From the NCBI GenBank assembly GCA_036011085.1, contig DASCMS010000057.1:1-64000 (forward strand): a stretch of DNA of 64,000 nucleotides, written 5' to 3'. Of the stretch, positions 50,744 through 59,911 are shown piece by piece (the first letter of the stretch is position 1; every line of letters begins with the position of its first letter). This DNA is from UBA8231 sp036011085 (GTDB lineage: Bacteria; Latescibacterota; UBA2968; UBA8231). Both the position numbers and the translations under genes were made by a program. The notes under the pieces were generated by a model, which saw only the letters and a list, made by a program, of their open reading frames with translations, made no database searches and was not told where the DNA came from.

Positions 50744-50799
50744 CAGCTTGCCGCCAGCTTGCCGCCAGCTTGCGAATCAGCTTGCCGCCAGCTTGCTGG
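50744..50799. repeat. Tandem 11-bp repeat
   Basis: CAGCTTGCCGC occurs at 50744, 50755 and 50778, with truncated or altered copies at 50766 and 50789, and a diverged copy at 50731. It fills the gap between the epimerase stop and the next promoter region. A GGGGCT/AGCCCC hairpin lies next to it (50700-50726) and may end the epimerase transcript. Confidence 0.7.
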
Positions 50800-50803
50800 C
50801 CTG

Positions 50804-51574
50804 TTACCGATACCGCTCGATATCGCCCTGATACTGCAGACCCAGGACCGTGCGCGAGCGTTCCACGTTGCAGGTGTCGGCTGCCTCCGGAGTGCCGACG
50901 ATGTGGAAGATATCGAAGCCGATCTCGGATCCGGCTTCGGCAGCCAGGCGACAGGCCTCGGCCAGATCGTGGCGACAGACCCAGCCCGCACCAGCACGGT
51001 ACCCTTCGGGACCGAGCTTCTCCTTCTGGCGGCCAAGACCGATCCGGGTATCGACGATGTAGTCGGGCCGCAGGACGATCAGGGGAAATCTGAAGGCGTC
51101 CCAGTACTGCCGGCACATCTCCTCCTGCAGCCGCTTTGTGACCGCGTAGAGCGACCCGTCCGGTCGGCGCACATCGGCGGTGAAGAACACACCCTCCGGA
51201 TGGATGGTCTGACACGAACCGATATGAACGACACGCCGGACGCCAGCGCTCCGCGATGCCTCCAGGACATTCCACAGCCCCTTCAGATTCACCAGGAAGG
51301 CCTTCTCATCGGTTCGATCCTGTTCACCCCCTTGGGGAAACCAGACGGCCACGTGGATCACGGCGTCGCAGCCGGCAATGGCCTGCTGCACCTGATCATA
51401 GTCGACGATGTCCCCGAAGATGCGGTCACCCTCCCAGCGACCATCCACGTCTTCCCAGGCGGCCCACGCCTCTTCCGTGTGATCGAAAGCGCGCACCTGG
51501 TGGCCGGCCCCCTCCAGATTGCTCAGCGTGGCTCGGCCCAGCCAGCCGGCGCCGCCGAAGACGACGATCTTCAT
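50804..51574 (-). CDS. NAD(P)-dependent epimerase/dehydratase
   Basis: 256 residues, extended short-chain dehydrogenase fold. Nucleotide-binding FGGAGWLGRATLSNL at residues 6-20, catalytic Tyr-x3-Lys in LYAVTKRLQEE, VVHIGSCQTIHPEG before it. Substrate probably a nucleotide sugar or sugar derivative; the neighbours (DegT aminotransferase overlapping by 4 bp, WecA-type transferase) suggest sugar modification. The start codon overlaps the aminotransferase stop. Confidence 0.85.
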   Translation of the reverse strand: MKIVVFGGAGWLGRATLSNLEGAGHQVRAFDHTEEAWAAWEDVDGRWEGDRIFGDIVDYDQVQQAIAGCDAVIHVAVWFPQGGEQDRTDEKAFLVNLKGLWNVLEASRSAGVRRVVHIGSCQTIHPEGVFFTADVRRPDGSLYAVTKRLQEEMCRQYWDAFRFPLIVLRPDYIVDTRIGLGRQKEKLGPEGYRAGAGWVCRHDLAEACRLAAEAGSEIGFDIFHIVGTPEAADTCNVERSRTVLGLQYQGDIERYR

Positions 51575-52815
51575 GCTCCTTCTCCCTTCAGACAGGCCTC
51601 TTCCACCTTGCGCAGCGCCGCGACGATATCGGCCACATCGGGATCTGCGAAGTTCTCGTGTATGTGAATGAGAAAATGGCTCTCCACAGCCTCGATCGCG
51701 TCGGGACAGGGGAAGACGGCCTCTCGATTCCCCTCGTAGGCGGGCAACCCCCAGGGGTAGTCACCGGGCGGAAACACGCGCCGCCGTCGAAACCAGTCGG
51801 CCTCGGCCGGCAGGTGCCGGTAGCTGGGGTTGGTGGGAATCCCTTCGGCGGCCACAGCCCGGGCAAATGTGTCCTTGTCGACGGTGAGTTTGCCGGTGTC
51901 CACATGGATCCGCAGGAACCAGTAGACCCCCTCCGTGTCGGGCAGTTCCCGGCCGAGGCGTACTGCGGCGGCCCCTTCGAGCCCTGCTGAGATCGCACCT
52001 GCCACCTGTCGCCGGGCTGCGATGATCTGCGGCAGCCGCGCCAGCTGCACACGTCCCACAGCGGCGGCCAGATCGTTGCCGTTCAAGTTCAAGCCGGCGC
52101 GCGTGTTGGTGCCACCCTCCAGCCCCAGCGGCTTGCCGCGATCGGCGAAGCGCTTGCAGCGCCAGCCCAGCTCCTCGTCGGTGCTGTATACGACACCGCC
52201 CTGCGGGCCTGTGGCGTGGTGCTTGCCGCTCATCGTCGAGAAAGCTGCCACGGCTCCCAGAGTCCCCACGAGACGGCCCTGGTACCGGGCCCCGTGGGAC
52301 TGGGCGCAGTCCTCCACCACAGGCAGGCCGCGCCGTTGTGCCAGGTCGAGGATCGGGTCCATCTCGGCCGGCTCTCCGGCGATGTGAGCCACCAGGATCG
52401 CCCGCGTGTGTGGCGTCAGCACGGCTTCGATCTGCCCGGCGCCCGCATTGAACGTTCCCGGCATGGCGTCGGCCACAACGGGAATCAGGTTGAGCAGAGC
52501 CACCGGCATGACCCCTCCCGGATCGGTGATGGGAGGCACCACGACCTCTCCGGCCGGCGCCAGCTCCAGGCCGCCGAGAGCGGCGTAGACGGCACTCGTT
52601 CCGGAATTGACCAGATCGGCGAAGCCGCCCCCGTGAAAATCGACGAAAGCGGCTTCATACGCCGCTTCCTCCGGACCACCGTAGCCGATGGCGCCCCCCG
52701 ACTCGATGGCCTCATCGAAAAGTCCGACGGCGGCCTGCTTCTCAGCCTCGCCGAACAGCGCCCTTTTCGGCAGCGGCTCGGTACGAACCGGTGTCCCCCC
52801 CTCGATAGCCAGCAT
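51571..52815 (-). CDS. DegT/DnrJ/EryC1/StrS-family aminotransferase
   Basis: 414 residues, PLP-dependent. Begins MLAIEGGTPVRTEPLP as in this family; NSGTSAVYAALGGLEL binds the phosphate, VVEDCAQSHGA has the ring-binding Asp169, and Lys198 in FSTMSGKHHATGPQGG is the likely Schiff-base lysine. Usually transfers an amino group to a keto-sugar (or acts as a PLP dehydratase). Paired with the epimerase downstream (ATGA overlap). Only 29 bp separate it from the divergent WecA-type gene, so promoters must overlap coding sequence. Confidence 0.9.
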   Translation of the reverse strand: MLAIEGGTPVRTEPLPKRALFGEAEKQAAVGLFDEAIESGGAIGYGGPEEAAYEAAFVDFHGGGFADLVNSGTSAVYAALGGLELAPAGEVVVPPITDPGGVMPVALLNLIPVVADAMPGTFNAGAGQIEAVLTPHTRAILVAHIAGEPAEMDPILDLAQRRGLPVVEDCAQSHGARYQGRLVGTLGAVAAFSTMSGKHHATGPQGGVVYSTDEELGWRCKRFADRGKPLGLEGGTNTRAGLNLNGNDLAAAVGRVQLARLPQIIAARRQVAGAISAGLEGAAAVRLGRELPDTEGVYWFLRIHVDTGKLTVDKDTFARAVAAEGIPTNPSYRHLPAEADWFRRRRVFPPGDYPWGLPAYEGNREAVFPCPDAIEAVESHFLIHIHENFADPDVADIVAALRKVEEACLKGEGA

Positions 52816-52844
52816 CCTTGTCTCCTCCTGCGTAAATTAACCCC

Positions 52845-53996
52845 GTGATCGTCTCTCTGGTCTTCTCCGGGCTCGCCGTCGGCTCCCTGCTGGTAACCTG
52901 CCTGTGTGTGCCCTTCGTGCGCCGGCTGGCGACACGCACCGGTCTCGTCGACTACCCGGCAGCCGGTGCCTACAAAACGCATGTGGAGCCGACTCCTTAT
53001 GGTGGCGGCGTGGCGATCTGGATCGGCGTCCTGCTGCCTCTGGCCGGCATGCTGGCCTGGCTGCTGACATCCCACCCTCTCATGTTCCGTGATGGCATCG
53101 AGTGGGTCAATCCCTGGGCTCCCTACCTGTTGTTTCCGCTGGAGCCGTGGAGCCCCACCGTCATCGAGGTGAGTCAGGTGGCGGCTGCCGTCATCGCTGC
53201 CCTGGCACTGGGACTGCTGGGACTGACGGACGATCGGCGTGTGGTGTCCGCAGGCCTGCGCCTCGGCGTGCAACTCATCGTCTCCGGACTGCTCGTGGAA
53301 CTGGTACCCGGCTTCCGGTTTCCCCTCTTCGGTCTTCCCGATCTCGTGGCTGCCGCCGCCAGCATCCTCTGGCTCGTGGCCCTCACCAACGCCTTCAATT
53401 TCCTCGACAACATGAACGGTCTGTCCGCGGGCCTGGCGGCCATCACCATCGGCGCCTGCGGCAGCATTGCCCTGGTCACCCAGCACGCACCGGCTGGCGT
53501 CGTCTGTCTCGTCGCCCTCGGCGCCTGCTCGGGATTCCTGCTGTTCAACTTCCCGCGGGCGTCGATCTTCATGGGCGACGCCGGGGGGCTGTTCCTCGGG
53601 TTTCTCGGGGGCGCTGTCTCACTTCTGCTCTGCAATCGCCTGTCAGTCCTGACCACGATGCCCGCGGCACTGCCGTACCTGCTTCTGCCTCTGGCCGTCT
53701 TCACGGTCCCGATCTACGACCTGGTCACCGTCGTCGGTCTGCGTCTCAGTCGGGGACTCGCACCCTGGTCGGGTGACACCAACCACGTCAGTCACCGGCT
53801 CGTGGCGGCCGGTCTCAGTCGGATGCAGGCGGTCCTCGTGCTGTACGGGCTGAGCGCCCTCTTTGCCCTTCCCTGTGCCGGTGCCGTGGGCGCGGATATC
53901 GGCGGCGCCTGGTGGTCGTTGGGTAGCGCCATCTTCGTCCTCACTCTTTTCGGTGTCCTCGACCTGCGGCTGGCAGGCAGGCGAATCTCGGCCTAG
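52845..53996 (+). CDS. WecA/MraY-type phospho-N-acetylhexosamine transferase
   Basis: 383 residues, start GTG 52845, about 10-11 membrane helices. Family motifs: LVDYPAAGAYKTHVEPTPYG near 35, LTDDR (127-131), TNAFNFLDNMNGL (181-193), FMGDAGGLFLGF and the cytoplasmic SGDTNHVSHRL near 305. Joins a UDP-linked N-acetylhexosamine phosphate to undecaprenyl phosphate, starting O-antigen or other glycan synthesis. Closer to WecA/TagO than to MraY because it lacks MraY-specific loops and is not in a mur cluster. Confidence 0.88.
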   Translation: MIVSLVFSGLAVGSLLVTCLCVPFVRRLATRTGLVDYPAAGAYKTHVEPTPYGGGVAIWIGVLLPLAGMLAWLLTSHPLMFRDGIEWVNPWAPYLLFPLEPWSPTVIEVSQVAAAVIAALALGLLGLTDDRRVVSAGLRLGVQLIVSGLLVELVPGFRFPLFGLPDLVAAAASILWLVALTNAFNFLDNMNGLSAGLAAITIGACGSIALVTQHAPAGVVCLVALGACSGFLLFNFPRASIFMGDAGGLFLGFLGGAVSLLLCNRLSVLTTMPAALPYLLLPLAVFTVPIYDLVTVVGLRLSRGLAPWSGDTNHVSHRLVAAGLSRMQAVLVLYGLSALFALPCAGAVGADIGGAWWSLGSAIFVLTLFGVLDLRLAGRRISA

Positions 53997-54006
53997 TGTT
54001 GCTGCT

Positions 54007-54747
54007 ATGAGCACCCGTCCGCGAATTCTGATCACCGGCGCTGCCGGCCTCGTCGGCAGCGCCCTGCGCCGCTACCTGCGGGACCGCTATGACTTCCGGC
54101 TGCTCTTCCACCGAAACGTGCCCGAAGTGGAATCGGAGGACCAGGTCGTCGTCGCCGATCTGGCAGATTTTGAGTGCATGGTCGAGGCCGGAGATGGCGT
54201 CGATGCCATCGTGCATCTGGGCATCGCCGTCGCCGGACGCGGGGCAACTCGGGCGCGCTACAACCAGAAGATCTTCGATACGAACCTGAAGGGCACGTAC
54301 AACATCTTCGAGTCGGCCCGCATCAACAGGGTGCCCAAGGTCGTGTTCGCCAGCACGAATCACGTCACCGGCTTCTATGAGAAGCAGAACATGGTCTCCT
54401 CGCCGGACCTGCCAGTGCGTCCCGACAGCATGTACGGTGTCAGCAAAGCCTGTGGTGAGGCCATGGGCCGCTTCTACTTCGACCGCTACGGTATTGCCTG
54501 CTACTGCATCCGCATCGCCAATTTTCCCAATACCGACCAGGTCAACAGCGACTACGAGCCCGGCATGAACCGATGGCTTTCGAGTCGGGACATGGCGGAG
54601 TTGACCGCCTGCTGTCTGCAGGATGCCGAAGCTCAGTTCGCCATCATCTACGGTGCCTCACAGGGTGGCGAACTGAAGTGGGACCTGACCAGCGGTCACC
54701 AGCTGGTGGGCTGGAAGCCTCGCGACCGCGGTGCCCCGCCGGCGTGA
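54007..54747 (+). CDS. NAD-dependent epimerase/dehydratase, uronate-dehydrogenase-like
   Basis: 246 residues from ATG 54007. Rossmann motif LITGAAGLVGSALRRYL at 8-24, ASTNHVTGFY and catalytic SMYGVSKACGE with Tyr-x3-Lys, then CIRIANFPN. The short length and the NHVTG ... YGVSK arrangement resemble uronate dehydrogenases and related sugar enzymes. The stop overlaps the GTG of the next gene, implying a coupled function with the kinase. Confidence 0.82.
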   Translation: MSTRPRILITGAAGLVGSALRRYLRDRYDFRLLFHRNVPEVESEDQVVVADLADFECMVEAGDGVDAIVHLGIAVAGRGATRARYNQKIFDTNLKGTYNIFESARINRVPKVVFASTNHVTGFYEKQNMVSSPDLPVRPDSMYGVSKACGEAMGRFYFDRYGIACYCIRIANFPNTDQVNSDYEPGMNRWLSSRDMAELTACCLQDAEAQFAIIYGASQGGELKWDLTSGHQLVGWKPRDRGAPPA

Positions 54748-55418
54748 CCGCGTCGCTGGGGGGGGGATACGCCGGCGCCGAGTTCGATGCGGGCCCTACA
54801 GTGAAGGCCGTCCTCGCGGCGGCCAACCCGGGGGATCCGGAATCACGCCTCGTCATCCTCGCTGGACCTCCCGGCAGCGGCAAGTCGACCGTTGCCGCAC
54901 GGTTACTCAAGCATCTGCCGGGTGCCGTATGTATCGACAAAGACTGGAGTGCGGGAGGTTTCATTCTCGAGGCCGCACGCCAGGATGGCGGTGACCACGC
55001 CACCGCCTACGGCCGGCCACACTACTGGCAGCGGCTGCGCCCCCTTGAGTACGGTGGCGCTGTGACCTCGGCCTGCGCCCATCTGGTGGGCCGGCGCACA
55101 GTGTTTCTCGTCGGCGGCTGGGGGCCCGAGCTGGCCGACTTCGATCTGTGGCCCGGGTTGACTCAGGCCGTGTCCCCGGCGAGGCTCGACGTCATCCACC
55201 TCGACGCGCCGCCAATGCGTCTCTGGCAGGATCGCATGCGGGCCCGCGGCTCCCGGGCGGACAGTCCGTGGTTCGACGAGTTCGCCCGTCGACTTACGGC
55301 GGTCCCGGTGTGGCCGGGGGCTCACCGCGTGTCCACGGCAGACCCGGTTCACGATGTCTGGCAACACGTCATGGCCGCCCTCTGCCTGGCGCCTGAAGGA
55401 ACGGGAAGTGTGAGGTAG
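54744..55418 (+). CDS. P-loop kinase-like protein (zeta-toxin / AAA_33-like)
   Basis: 224 residues from GTG 54744, which overlaps the dehydrogenase stop (GTGA). P-loop LVILAGPPGSGKST at 36-49, CIDKDWSAGG near 65, a sensor-like VFLVGGWGPELADFD, RLDVIHLDAPPMRLWQDRM and a helical end. The fold is that of small P-loop phosphotransferases such as gluconate-kinase, chloramphenicol phosphotransferase or zeta-toxin relatives. Overlap with a sugar dehydrogenase and vicinity of a nucleoside transporter suggest a metabolite kinase rather than a toxin; no antitoxin is seen. Confidence 0.7.
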   Translation: MTASLGGGYAGAEFDAGPTVKAVLAAANPGDPESRLVILAGPPGSGKSTVAARLLKHLPGAVCIDKDWSAGGFILEAARQDGGDHATAYGRPHYWQRLRPLEYGGAVTSACAHLVGRRTVFLVGGWGPELADFDLWPGLTQAVSPARLDVIHLDAPPMRLWQDRMRARGSRADSPWFDEFARRLTAVPVWPGAHRVSTADPVHDVWQHVMAALCLAPEGTGSVR

Positions 55419-55420
55419 GA

Positions 55421-56683
55421 ATGGACATTCTGCACAGTTTCTTCGGCTACCTCGCCCTGCTGGCCATCGCCTGGCTGGTGGGCACCCGTCGGGGCCCGAT
55501 TCCCTGGAGGGTCCTGGGTGTGGCCACCGGCCTGCAGCTGGCCCTGACCGCCTGTCTGCTGCTCACCGGTCTGCGCAGCCATGTCTTCGGTGTGGTGGGG
55601 GCACTCACAGCGCTGCTGCAGACAACCTCGCAGAAAGCCGGACAGTCGCTGCTCTTTATCGGGGTGAGCAATCCCGAGTTCACCTCCACCTACGGTCCCA
55701 TCGTCGCCCTCGAGATCGCCGCCGTCATCATCTTCGTCGCCTCCCTGTCCCGCGTCCTCTACCACTACGGCGTCCTGCCCTGGGTGATCGGCCTGTTGAG
55801 CCGGTTCATGCAGCGCAGCTTCGGCATCAGCGCCGCCGAGAGTGTGGGAGTGGCCTCGAACGTGTTTCTCGGCATGACCGAAGCGCCCCTGCTGATCCGC
55901 CCCTACGTGTCACGCCTGACGCAGAGCGAGCTGTTCTGCCTCATGGTGGCGGGTATGGCGACCATCGCCGGCACGGTGATGGTGGTCTACGCATCGATGC
56001 TGTCGGGGGCCCATCCCGAGATCGCCGGCCACCTGTTCACCGCCTCCATGATCAGTGCCCCGGCGGCCATCGCCGTGGCCAAGTTGATGATGCCGGAGAC
56101 CGGACAGCCGCAGACCACCGGAACCCACATCCGGATCGAGTTGGAGACGGAGAAGACGATCAACGGTCTGGACGCAGCGGCCCGTGGCGCCTCTGAAGGC
56201 ATGCACCTGTTCATCAACATCCTGGCCATGCTGATCGCCTTCATCGCCCTGGTGGCGCTGGTCAACACCACCCTCGGCTGGCTCGGTGAGCAGCTGGGTG
56301 CGGCCAGCGCCTGGACTCTTCAGGCAGCGGTTGGCTCGCTGTTCCGCCTGCCCTGCTGGTTGATGGGGGTGTCCTGGTCGGAGGCGGGAATCATCGGCGA
56401 ACTGATGGGCGTCAAGACGATTCTCAACGAATTCGTCGCCTACGTCGAACTGTCCACCCGGATGCGAAGTCCTGCCCCCGGGCTCGGAGATCGCGCCTTC
56501 CTCATCGCCGTCTACGCCATGTGCGGCTTTGCCAACTTCGGCTCTGTGGCCATCATGATCGGCGGCATCGGCAGCATCGCGCCCGATCGTCGCGGCGATC
56601 TGGCGCGGCTGGGCGTGCGATCCATCGTCGCCGGCACGCTGGCGACGATGCTCACAGGCTGTGTGGTGGGACTTTTCGTGTGA
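55421..56683 (+). CDS. Concentrative nucleoside transporter (CNT/NupC family)
   Basis: 420 residues, about 10 membrane helices, starting 2 bp after the kinase gene. CNT landmarks: N-terminal helix pair, SQKAGQSLLFIGVSN, SFGISAAESVGVASNVFLGM, TEAPLLIRPYV, LFCLMVAGMATIAGTVMVVY, GVSWSEAGIIGELMGVKTIL and NEFVAYVEL, CGFANFGSVAIMIGGIGSIA. Takes up nucleosides with sodium or protons. The adjacent P-loop kinase could phosphorylate the imported nucleoside; that link is inference from gene order. Confidence 0.92.
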   Translation: MDILHSFFGYLALLAIAWLVGTRRGPIPWRVLGVATGLQLALTACLLLTGLRSHVFGVVGALTALLQTTSQKAGQSLLFIGVSNPEFTSTYGPIVALEIAAVIIFVASLSRVLYHYGVLPWVIGLLSRFMQRSFGISAAESVGVASNVFLGMTEAPLLIRPYVSRLTQSELFCLMVAGMATIAGTVMVVYASMLSGAHPEIAGHLFTASMISAPAAIAVAKLMMPETGQPQTTGTHIRIELETEKTINGLDAAARGASEGMHLFINILAMLIAFIALVALVNTTLGWLGEQLGAASAWTLQAAVGSLFRLPCWLMGVSWSEAGIIGELMGVKTILNEFVAYVELSTRMRSPAPGLGDRAFLIAVYAMCGFANFGSVAIMIGGIGSIAPDRRGDLARLGVRSIVAGTLATMLTGCVVGLFV

Positions 56684-56773
56684 CCGGGATCATTTTACCC
56701 TGTCGAAACGTCCAACCAGTCGTTAGTTTATTTGTCTTCGAAAACAACCAAACAGTCGACCGATGCGAGAGTT

Positions 56774-57040
56774 ATGGCCAAGGAACGCAAGTCCGCCTAC
56801 CGCTCCCAGTTCGACGGCCACCGGCGCCTGGCCGCTGCCGTCATTCTTCAGGCCATCAAAGACATGTCCTCCGGTGGCCCGGCCTCCCACGACAAAGAGA
56901 GCGCCGTCCAGTTCCTCCAGGGAGACATGTGGCCGTTCTCAGATGTCCTCGACCTGCCAGCTGACGGTCAGGCCCTGCAGGACTACCTGAAGACAGTGGA
57001 TCTCAAACGACTCGAGGGCGAAGCCTCCGCGGCGAATTAG
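56774..57040 (+). CDS. Small hypothetical protein, 88 residues
   Basis: ATG 56774 starts MAKERKSAYRSQFDGHRRLA; the body AAVILQAIKDMSSG, KESAVQFLQGDMWPFSDVLD, ALQDYLKTVDLKRL is helix-rich and soluble, with a pattern similar to small conserved proteins of unknown function where a WPF motif precedes an acidic segment. No membrane segment. Its last 38 bp overlap the 3' end of the convergent kinase gene. Confidence 0.5.
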   Translation: MAKERKSAYRSQFDGHRRLAAAVILQAIKDMSSGGPASHDKESAVQFLQGDMWPFSDVLDLPADGQALQDYLKTVDLKRLEGEASAAN

Positions 57041-59552
57041 CAGCGCGGGACAGCACCCGGCTCAGTTCACCGATGTCGTACGGTTTGGCCACCACTCCAC
57101 GGAAGCCGTGGGCCTTGTGTTCGGCCATGATGGGATCGTCGGAATAACCGCTGGACACGATGGTCCGGGCCCCTGGGTCGAGTTCCATGATCCGCGCCGC
57201 CGCGTCCCGTCCACCCATGCCCCCCGGGACCGTGAGATCCATGATCACCGCGTCGAAGGGGTTGCCTTCCAGACGCGCCCTGCCATAGGCGTTGAGGGCC
57301 TCGCTGCCGTCGGCGACACACTGAGAGTCGTATCCGAGCCGTTCCAGCAGATCGCTGACAAGGTGGCGGATCTGTACCTCGTCGTCGAGTACGAGAATCC
57401 GACCCTCCCCGCGGATCGGTGCGAGTGTGTCTCCGTCGTCATTCTCGACGATGGCGGACGTTGCCGGCACGTAGACGTCGAAACGGGTCCCTTCACCCAC
57501 CTTCGACTCCACTGTCAGATGACCCTGATGATTACGGACGATGGCGAAGGCGGTGGCCAGCCCCAGCCCGCTGCCGGTTTCCTTCGTCGTGAAGTAGGGA
57601 TCGAAGATCCGCGCCAGATCCTCCTCGCCGATACCGATGCCCTGGTCGCGCACCGTGATCCGGATGTAGCGCCCGGGTGACAGCGGCAGTCCGTCCTCGG
57701 TTTCACGCACCAGATTCTCGGCGCACACATCCATCCGGCCCCCGGTCGGCATGGCCTGATCGGCATTGAGCACGAGATTCTGAATCACCTGACTGATCTG
57801 CCCACGGTCGACCTCGGCCGGCCACAGGTCCGGGTCGATCTGGAACTCGCAGAGCACATTCGAACCGCGCATGGTGAAGGTGGCCGAATCGCGGATGATC
57901 TCGGCCATGGAGGCGGCCTTCTTCACCGGCGCTCCCCCCTTGGCGAAGGCCAGCAGCTGACTCGTCAGATCCGTGGCCCGGTCGGCGGCGGATTCCACCT
58001 GGCTCAGGTTCTCGTACAGCTCGCTTGCCGGCTCGAGCTCCATCTTGGTCAGCGACAGATAACCGACAATCGTCGTCAGGATGTTGTTGAAGTCGTGGGC
58101 GATGCCACCGGCGAGCACGCCCAGGGATTCGAGTTTCTCGGACTTGAGCAACTCCTCTTCCATCCGGCGCTGCTCGGCCACATCCCGCGACACGAGAACG
58201 ACTCCCACCGTCTTGCCTTCGTCGTCACGAATGGGCGCAGAATTCGTCGACACGGGGCGCTCCGTACCGTCACGGCTCACCAGCAGCGTATGCAGGTCGA
58301 GGCTGACGCCGGCGCCCGTCTCCAGCACGTGTGATACCGGGTTCTGGCCGGCCTCCCGGGTGCGCTCGTCGAGAACCCGGAAGACCTCAGAGAAGGGTTT
58401 GCCCCTGGCCTCCAGCTGGGTCCAGCCGGAGAGGGCTTCGGCGGCCCGATTCATCAATACCACCCGCCCCTCCGAATCGGTAGCTACCACGCTGTCGCCG
58501 ATGCTGCGCAGGGTCACGGCCAATCGTTCGCGTTCGGCGGCCAGCTCCTGCAGGTCATCGACGCGGCGAAAGCCTTCCGAGAGGGCTTCGGCAAATTCCT
58601 TCAGGACGGCGATATGATCATCGGTAAAGGCGCAAGGTGCGGTGGCGTTGACGGCAAGGGTGCCATGGGAGAAGGGTACGTCGAGCACGCAGCGGACGCC
58701 CTCGTAGGCCTGGCGCATGGAAGCAGCCTCATCGAGACGGTCCTCGACCTCGAGATCGTGTCGATAGACGACCTCGCCGGCCTTCCACATCCCGATGACG
58801 GCAGCCGCAGCGGGCGGGTCTTGCCGGGCCAGGTCCTTCCACTCGCCCTGGCGCAGCCGGTCGTAGGCGCGGACCACCCGGTCGGGTCCCTGCTCGACGA
58901 CGTTGATGCCGCAGTGTTTGAACGGAACCTCAAGCGCCTCCAGGCTTTCCCATACGGCTTCGGCGACATTGCGGATGTCGGCCCGCGCCTGCATGCGCCA
59001 TACCTGCTCACGCACCCGGGCCAGGGCCACTCGTCTGGCCTCACGACGGCCACGCTCCTCGATCTCGCTCTGCAGCGCCTGGTTGGCCGAACGCAACTCG
59101 GCGGTGCGTTCCGCCACACGCCGCTCCAGTTGATCGTGGGCCAGGCGCAGCGCCTCCTGAGCCCGGTGCTTGTAGATGGCCACCTCGATCGTCGTCTGCA
59201 GCTCGCGTTCCTCGAATGGCTTGAGCAGGTAACCATAGGGCTCCGTGATCTTCGCCCGCTCGAGGGTGCGGTCGTTCGAGTACGCCGTAAGATAGACGAC
59301 CGGTATGTAGTGACGGGCCAGTTCATCTGCCGCTTCGACGCCATCCATCTCGCCCTCCAGATTGATGTCCATCAGCACCAGATGGGGCGGCGAATGGCGC
59401 GCCGAGGTGACGGCCTCCTCTCCGGACGCGACAACGACGGGCACATCGTACCCCATCCGTTGCAGCCGCAGCTGCAGGTCCAGGGCGACGATGGGCTCGT
59501 CCTCGACGACGAGGATCCGAGTCTTGATATCGGGAGTTGCGGTCTCTGTCAT
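57003..59552 (-). CDS. Hybrid histidine kinase: receiver, GAF-like, PAS, kinase, receiver
   Basis: 849 residues from ATG 59552. N-terminal receiver (about 10-130) with phosphoacceptor Asp62 in LMDINLEGEMDG. A coiled coil (AHDQLERRVAERTAELRSAN) follows, then a GAF-like sensor (about 190-335) and a PAS domain (about 345-470: SIGDSVVATDSEGRVVLMNR). HisKA has GGIAHDFNNILTTIVGYLSL and the catalytic ATPase NLVLNADQAMPTGG, GIGIGEEDLARIFDPYFTTK and GSGLGL. The C-terminal receiver (about 745-840) has Asp in VIMDLTVPGG. No transmembrane segment, so cytoplasmic sensing. No output regulator gene lies next to it. Confidence 0.93.
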   Translation of the reverse strand: MTETATPDIKTRILVVEDEPIVALDLQLRLQRMGYDVPVVVASGEEAVTSARHSPPHLVLMDINLEGEMDGVEAADELARHYIPVVYLTAYSNDRTLERAKITEPYGYLLKPFEERELQTTIEVAIYKHRAQEALRLAHDQLERRVAERTAELRSANQALQSEIEERGRREARRVALARVREQVWRMQARADIRNVAEAVWESLEALEVPFKHCGINVVEQGPDRVVRAYDRLRQGEWKDLARQDPPAAAAVIGMWKAGEVVYRHDLEVEDRLDEAASMRQAYEGVRCVLDVPFSHGTLAVNATAPCAFTDDHIAVLKEFAEALSEGFRRVDDLQELAAERERLAVTLRSIGDSVVATDSEGRVVLMNRAAEALSGWTQLEARGKPFSEVFRVLDERTREAGQNPVSHVLETGAGVSLDLHTLLVSRDGTERPVSTNSAPIRDDEGKTVGVVLVSRDVAEQRRMEEELLKSEKLESLGVLAGGIAHDFNNILTTIVGYLSLTKMELEPASELYENLSQVESAADRATDLTSQLLAFAKGGAPVKKAASMAEIIRDSATFTMRGSNVLCEFQIDPDLWPAEVDRGQISQVIQNLVLNADQAMPTGGRMDVCAENLVRETEDGLPLSPGRYIRITVRDQGIGIGEEDLARIFDPYFTTKETGSGLGLATAFAIVRNHQGHLTVESKVGEGTRFDVYVPATSAIVENDDGDTLAPIRGEGRILVLDDEVQIRHLVSDLLERLGYDSQCVADGSEALNAYGRARLEGNPFDAVIMDLTVPGGMGGRDAAARIMELDPGARTIVSSGYSDDPIMAEHKAHGFRGVVAKPYDIGELSRVLSRAANSPRRLRPRVV

Positions 59553-59595
59553 GGTGGCATCACCCTGAAAGGTGGCGCGCCGGGCAGAACGGAAC

Positions 59596-59637
59596 AAGGG
59601 CACCCGGAATCTGCCTTTCGGCCTCCCGAGTGCCCCT
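59596..59637 (-). terminator. Probable terminator of tRNA-Lys
   Basis: On the minus strand GGGCAC-TCGG and CCG-GTGCCC pair around a GGCCGAAAGGC mini-hairpin, followed by TTGTTCCGTTCT. It begins about 20 nt after the tRNA CCA and lies before the hybrid kinase start. Confidence 0.5.
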
Positions 59638-59655
59638 CCTGATACAACGTCAATT

Positions 59656-59731
<76 letters not shown>

Positions 59732-59747
59732 ACAAGAGCAGTCGTAA

Positions 59748-59776
59748 AGCATAGGGGAAGGCACCGATGGTGTCAA
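59748..59776 (-). promoter_or_regulatory. Sigma-70 promoter of tRNA-Lys
   Basis: Minus strand TTGACA (59776-59771), 17-nt spacer, TATGCT (59753-59748), about 10 nt before the expected start and 17 nt before the tRNA. Confidence 0.7.
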
Positions 59777-59853
59777 CGGAGGGGGAACCGATAGGATCGC
59801 CCCAAGTCCCTGTTTCTGTTCGACATCTGGCCGATTTGCCTACCGCGGTGTCC

Positions 59854-59882
59854 TTGACAGACACAGGAGGAGCACCTACACT
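59854..59882 (+). promoter_or_regulatory. Promoter of the TPR-efp-gcvH-scpAB operon
   Basis: TTGACA (59854-59859), 17-nt spacer, TACACT (59877-59882); expected start near 59889, about 23 nt before the first ATG at 59912. The leader is too short for a usual Shine-Dalgarno, with only weak TTGGCGGACC before the start codon. Confidence 0.65.
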
Positions 59883-59911
59883 TTGCGGCTGTTTTTACCC
59901 TTGGCGGACCG

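Noticed and set aside
50744..50799. CRISPR-like array
   Set aside because: Units are 11 bp and directly tandem without spacers; no cas genes.
54744..55418. Zeta-toxin of a toxin-antitoxin pair
   Set aside because: No small antitoxin gene adjoins it; it overlaps a metabolic gene and precedes a transporter.
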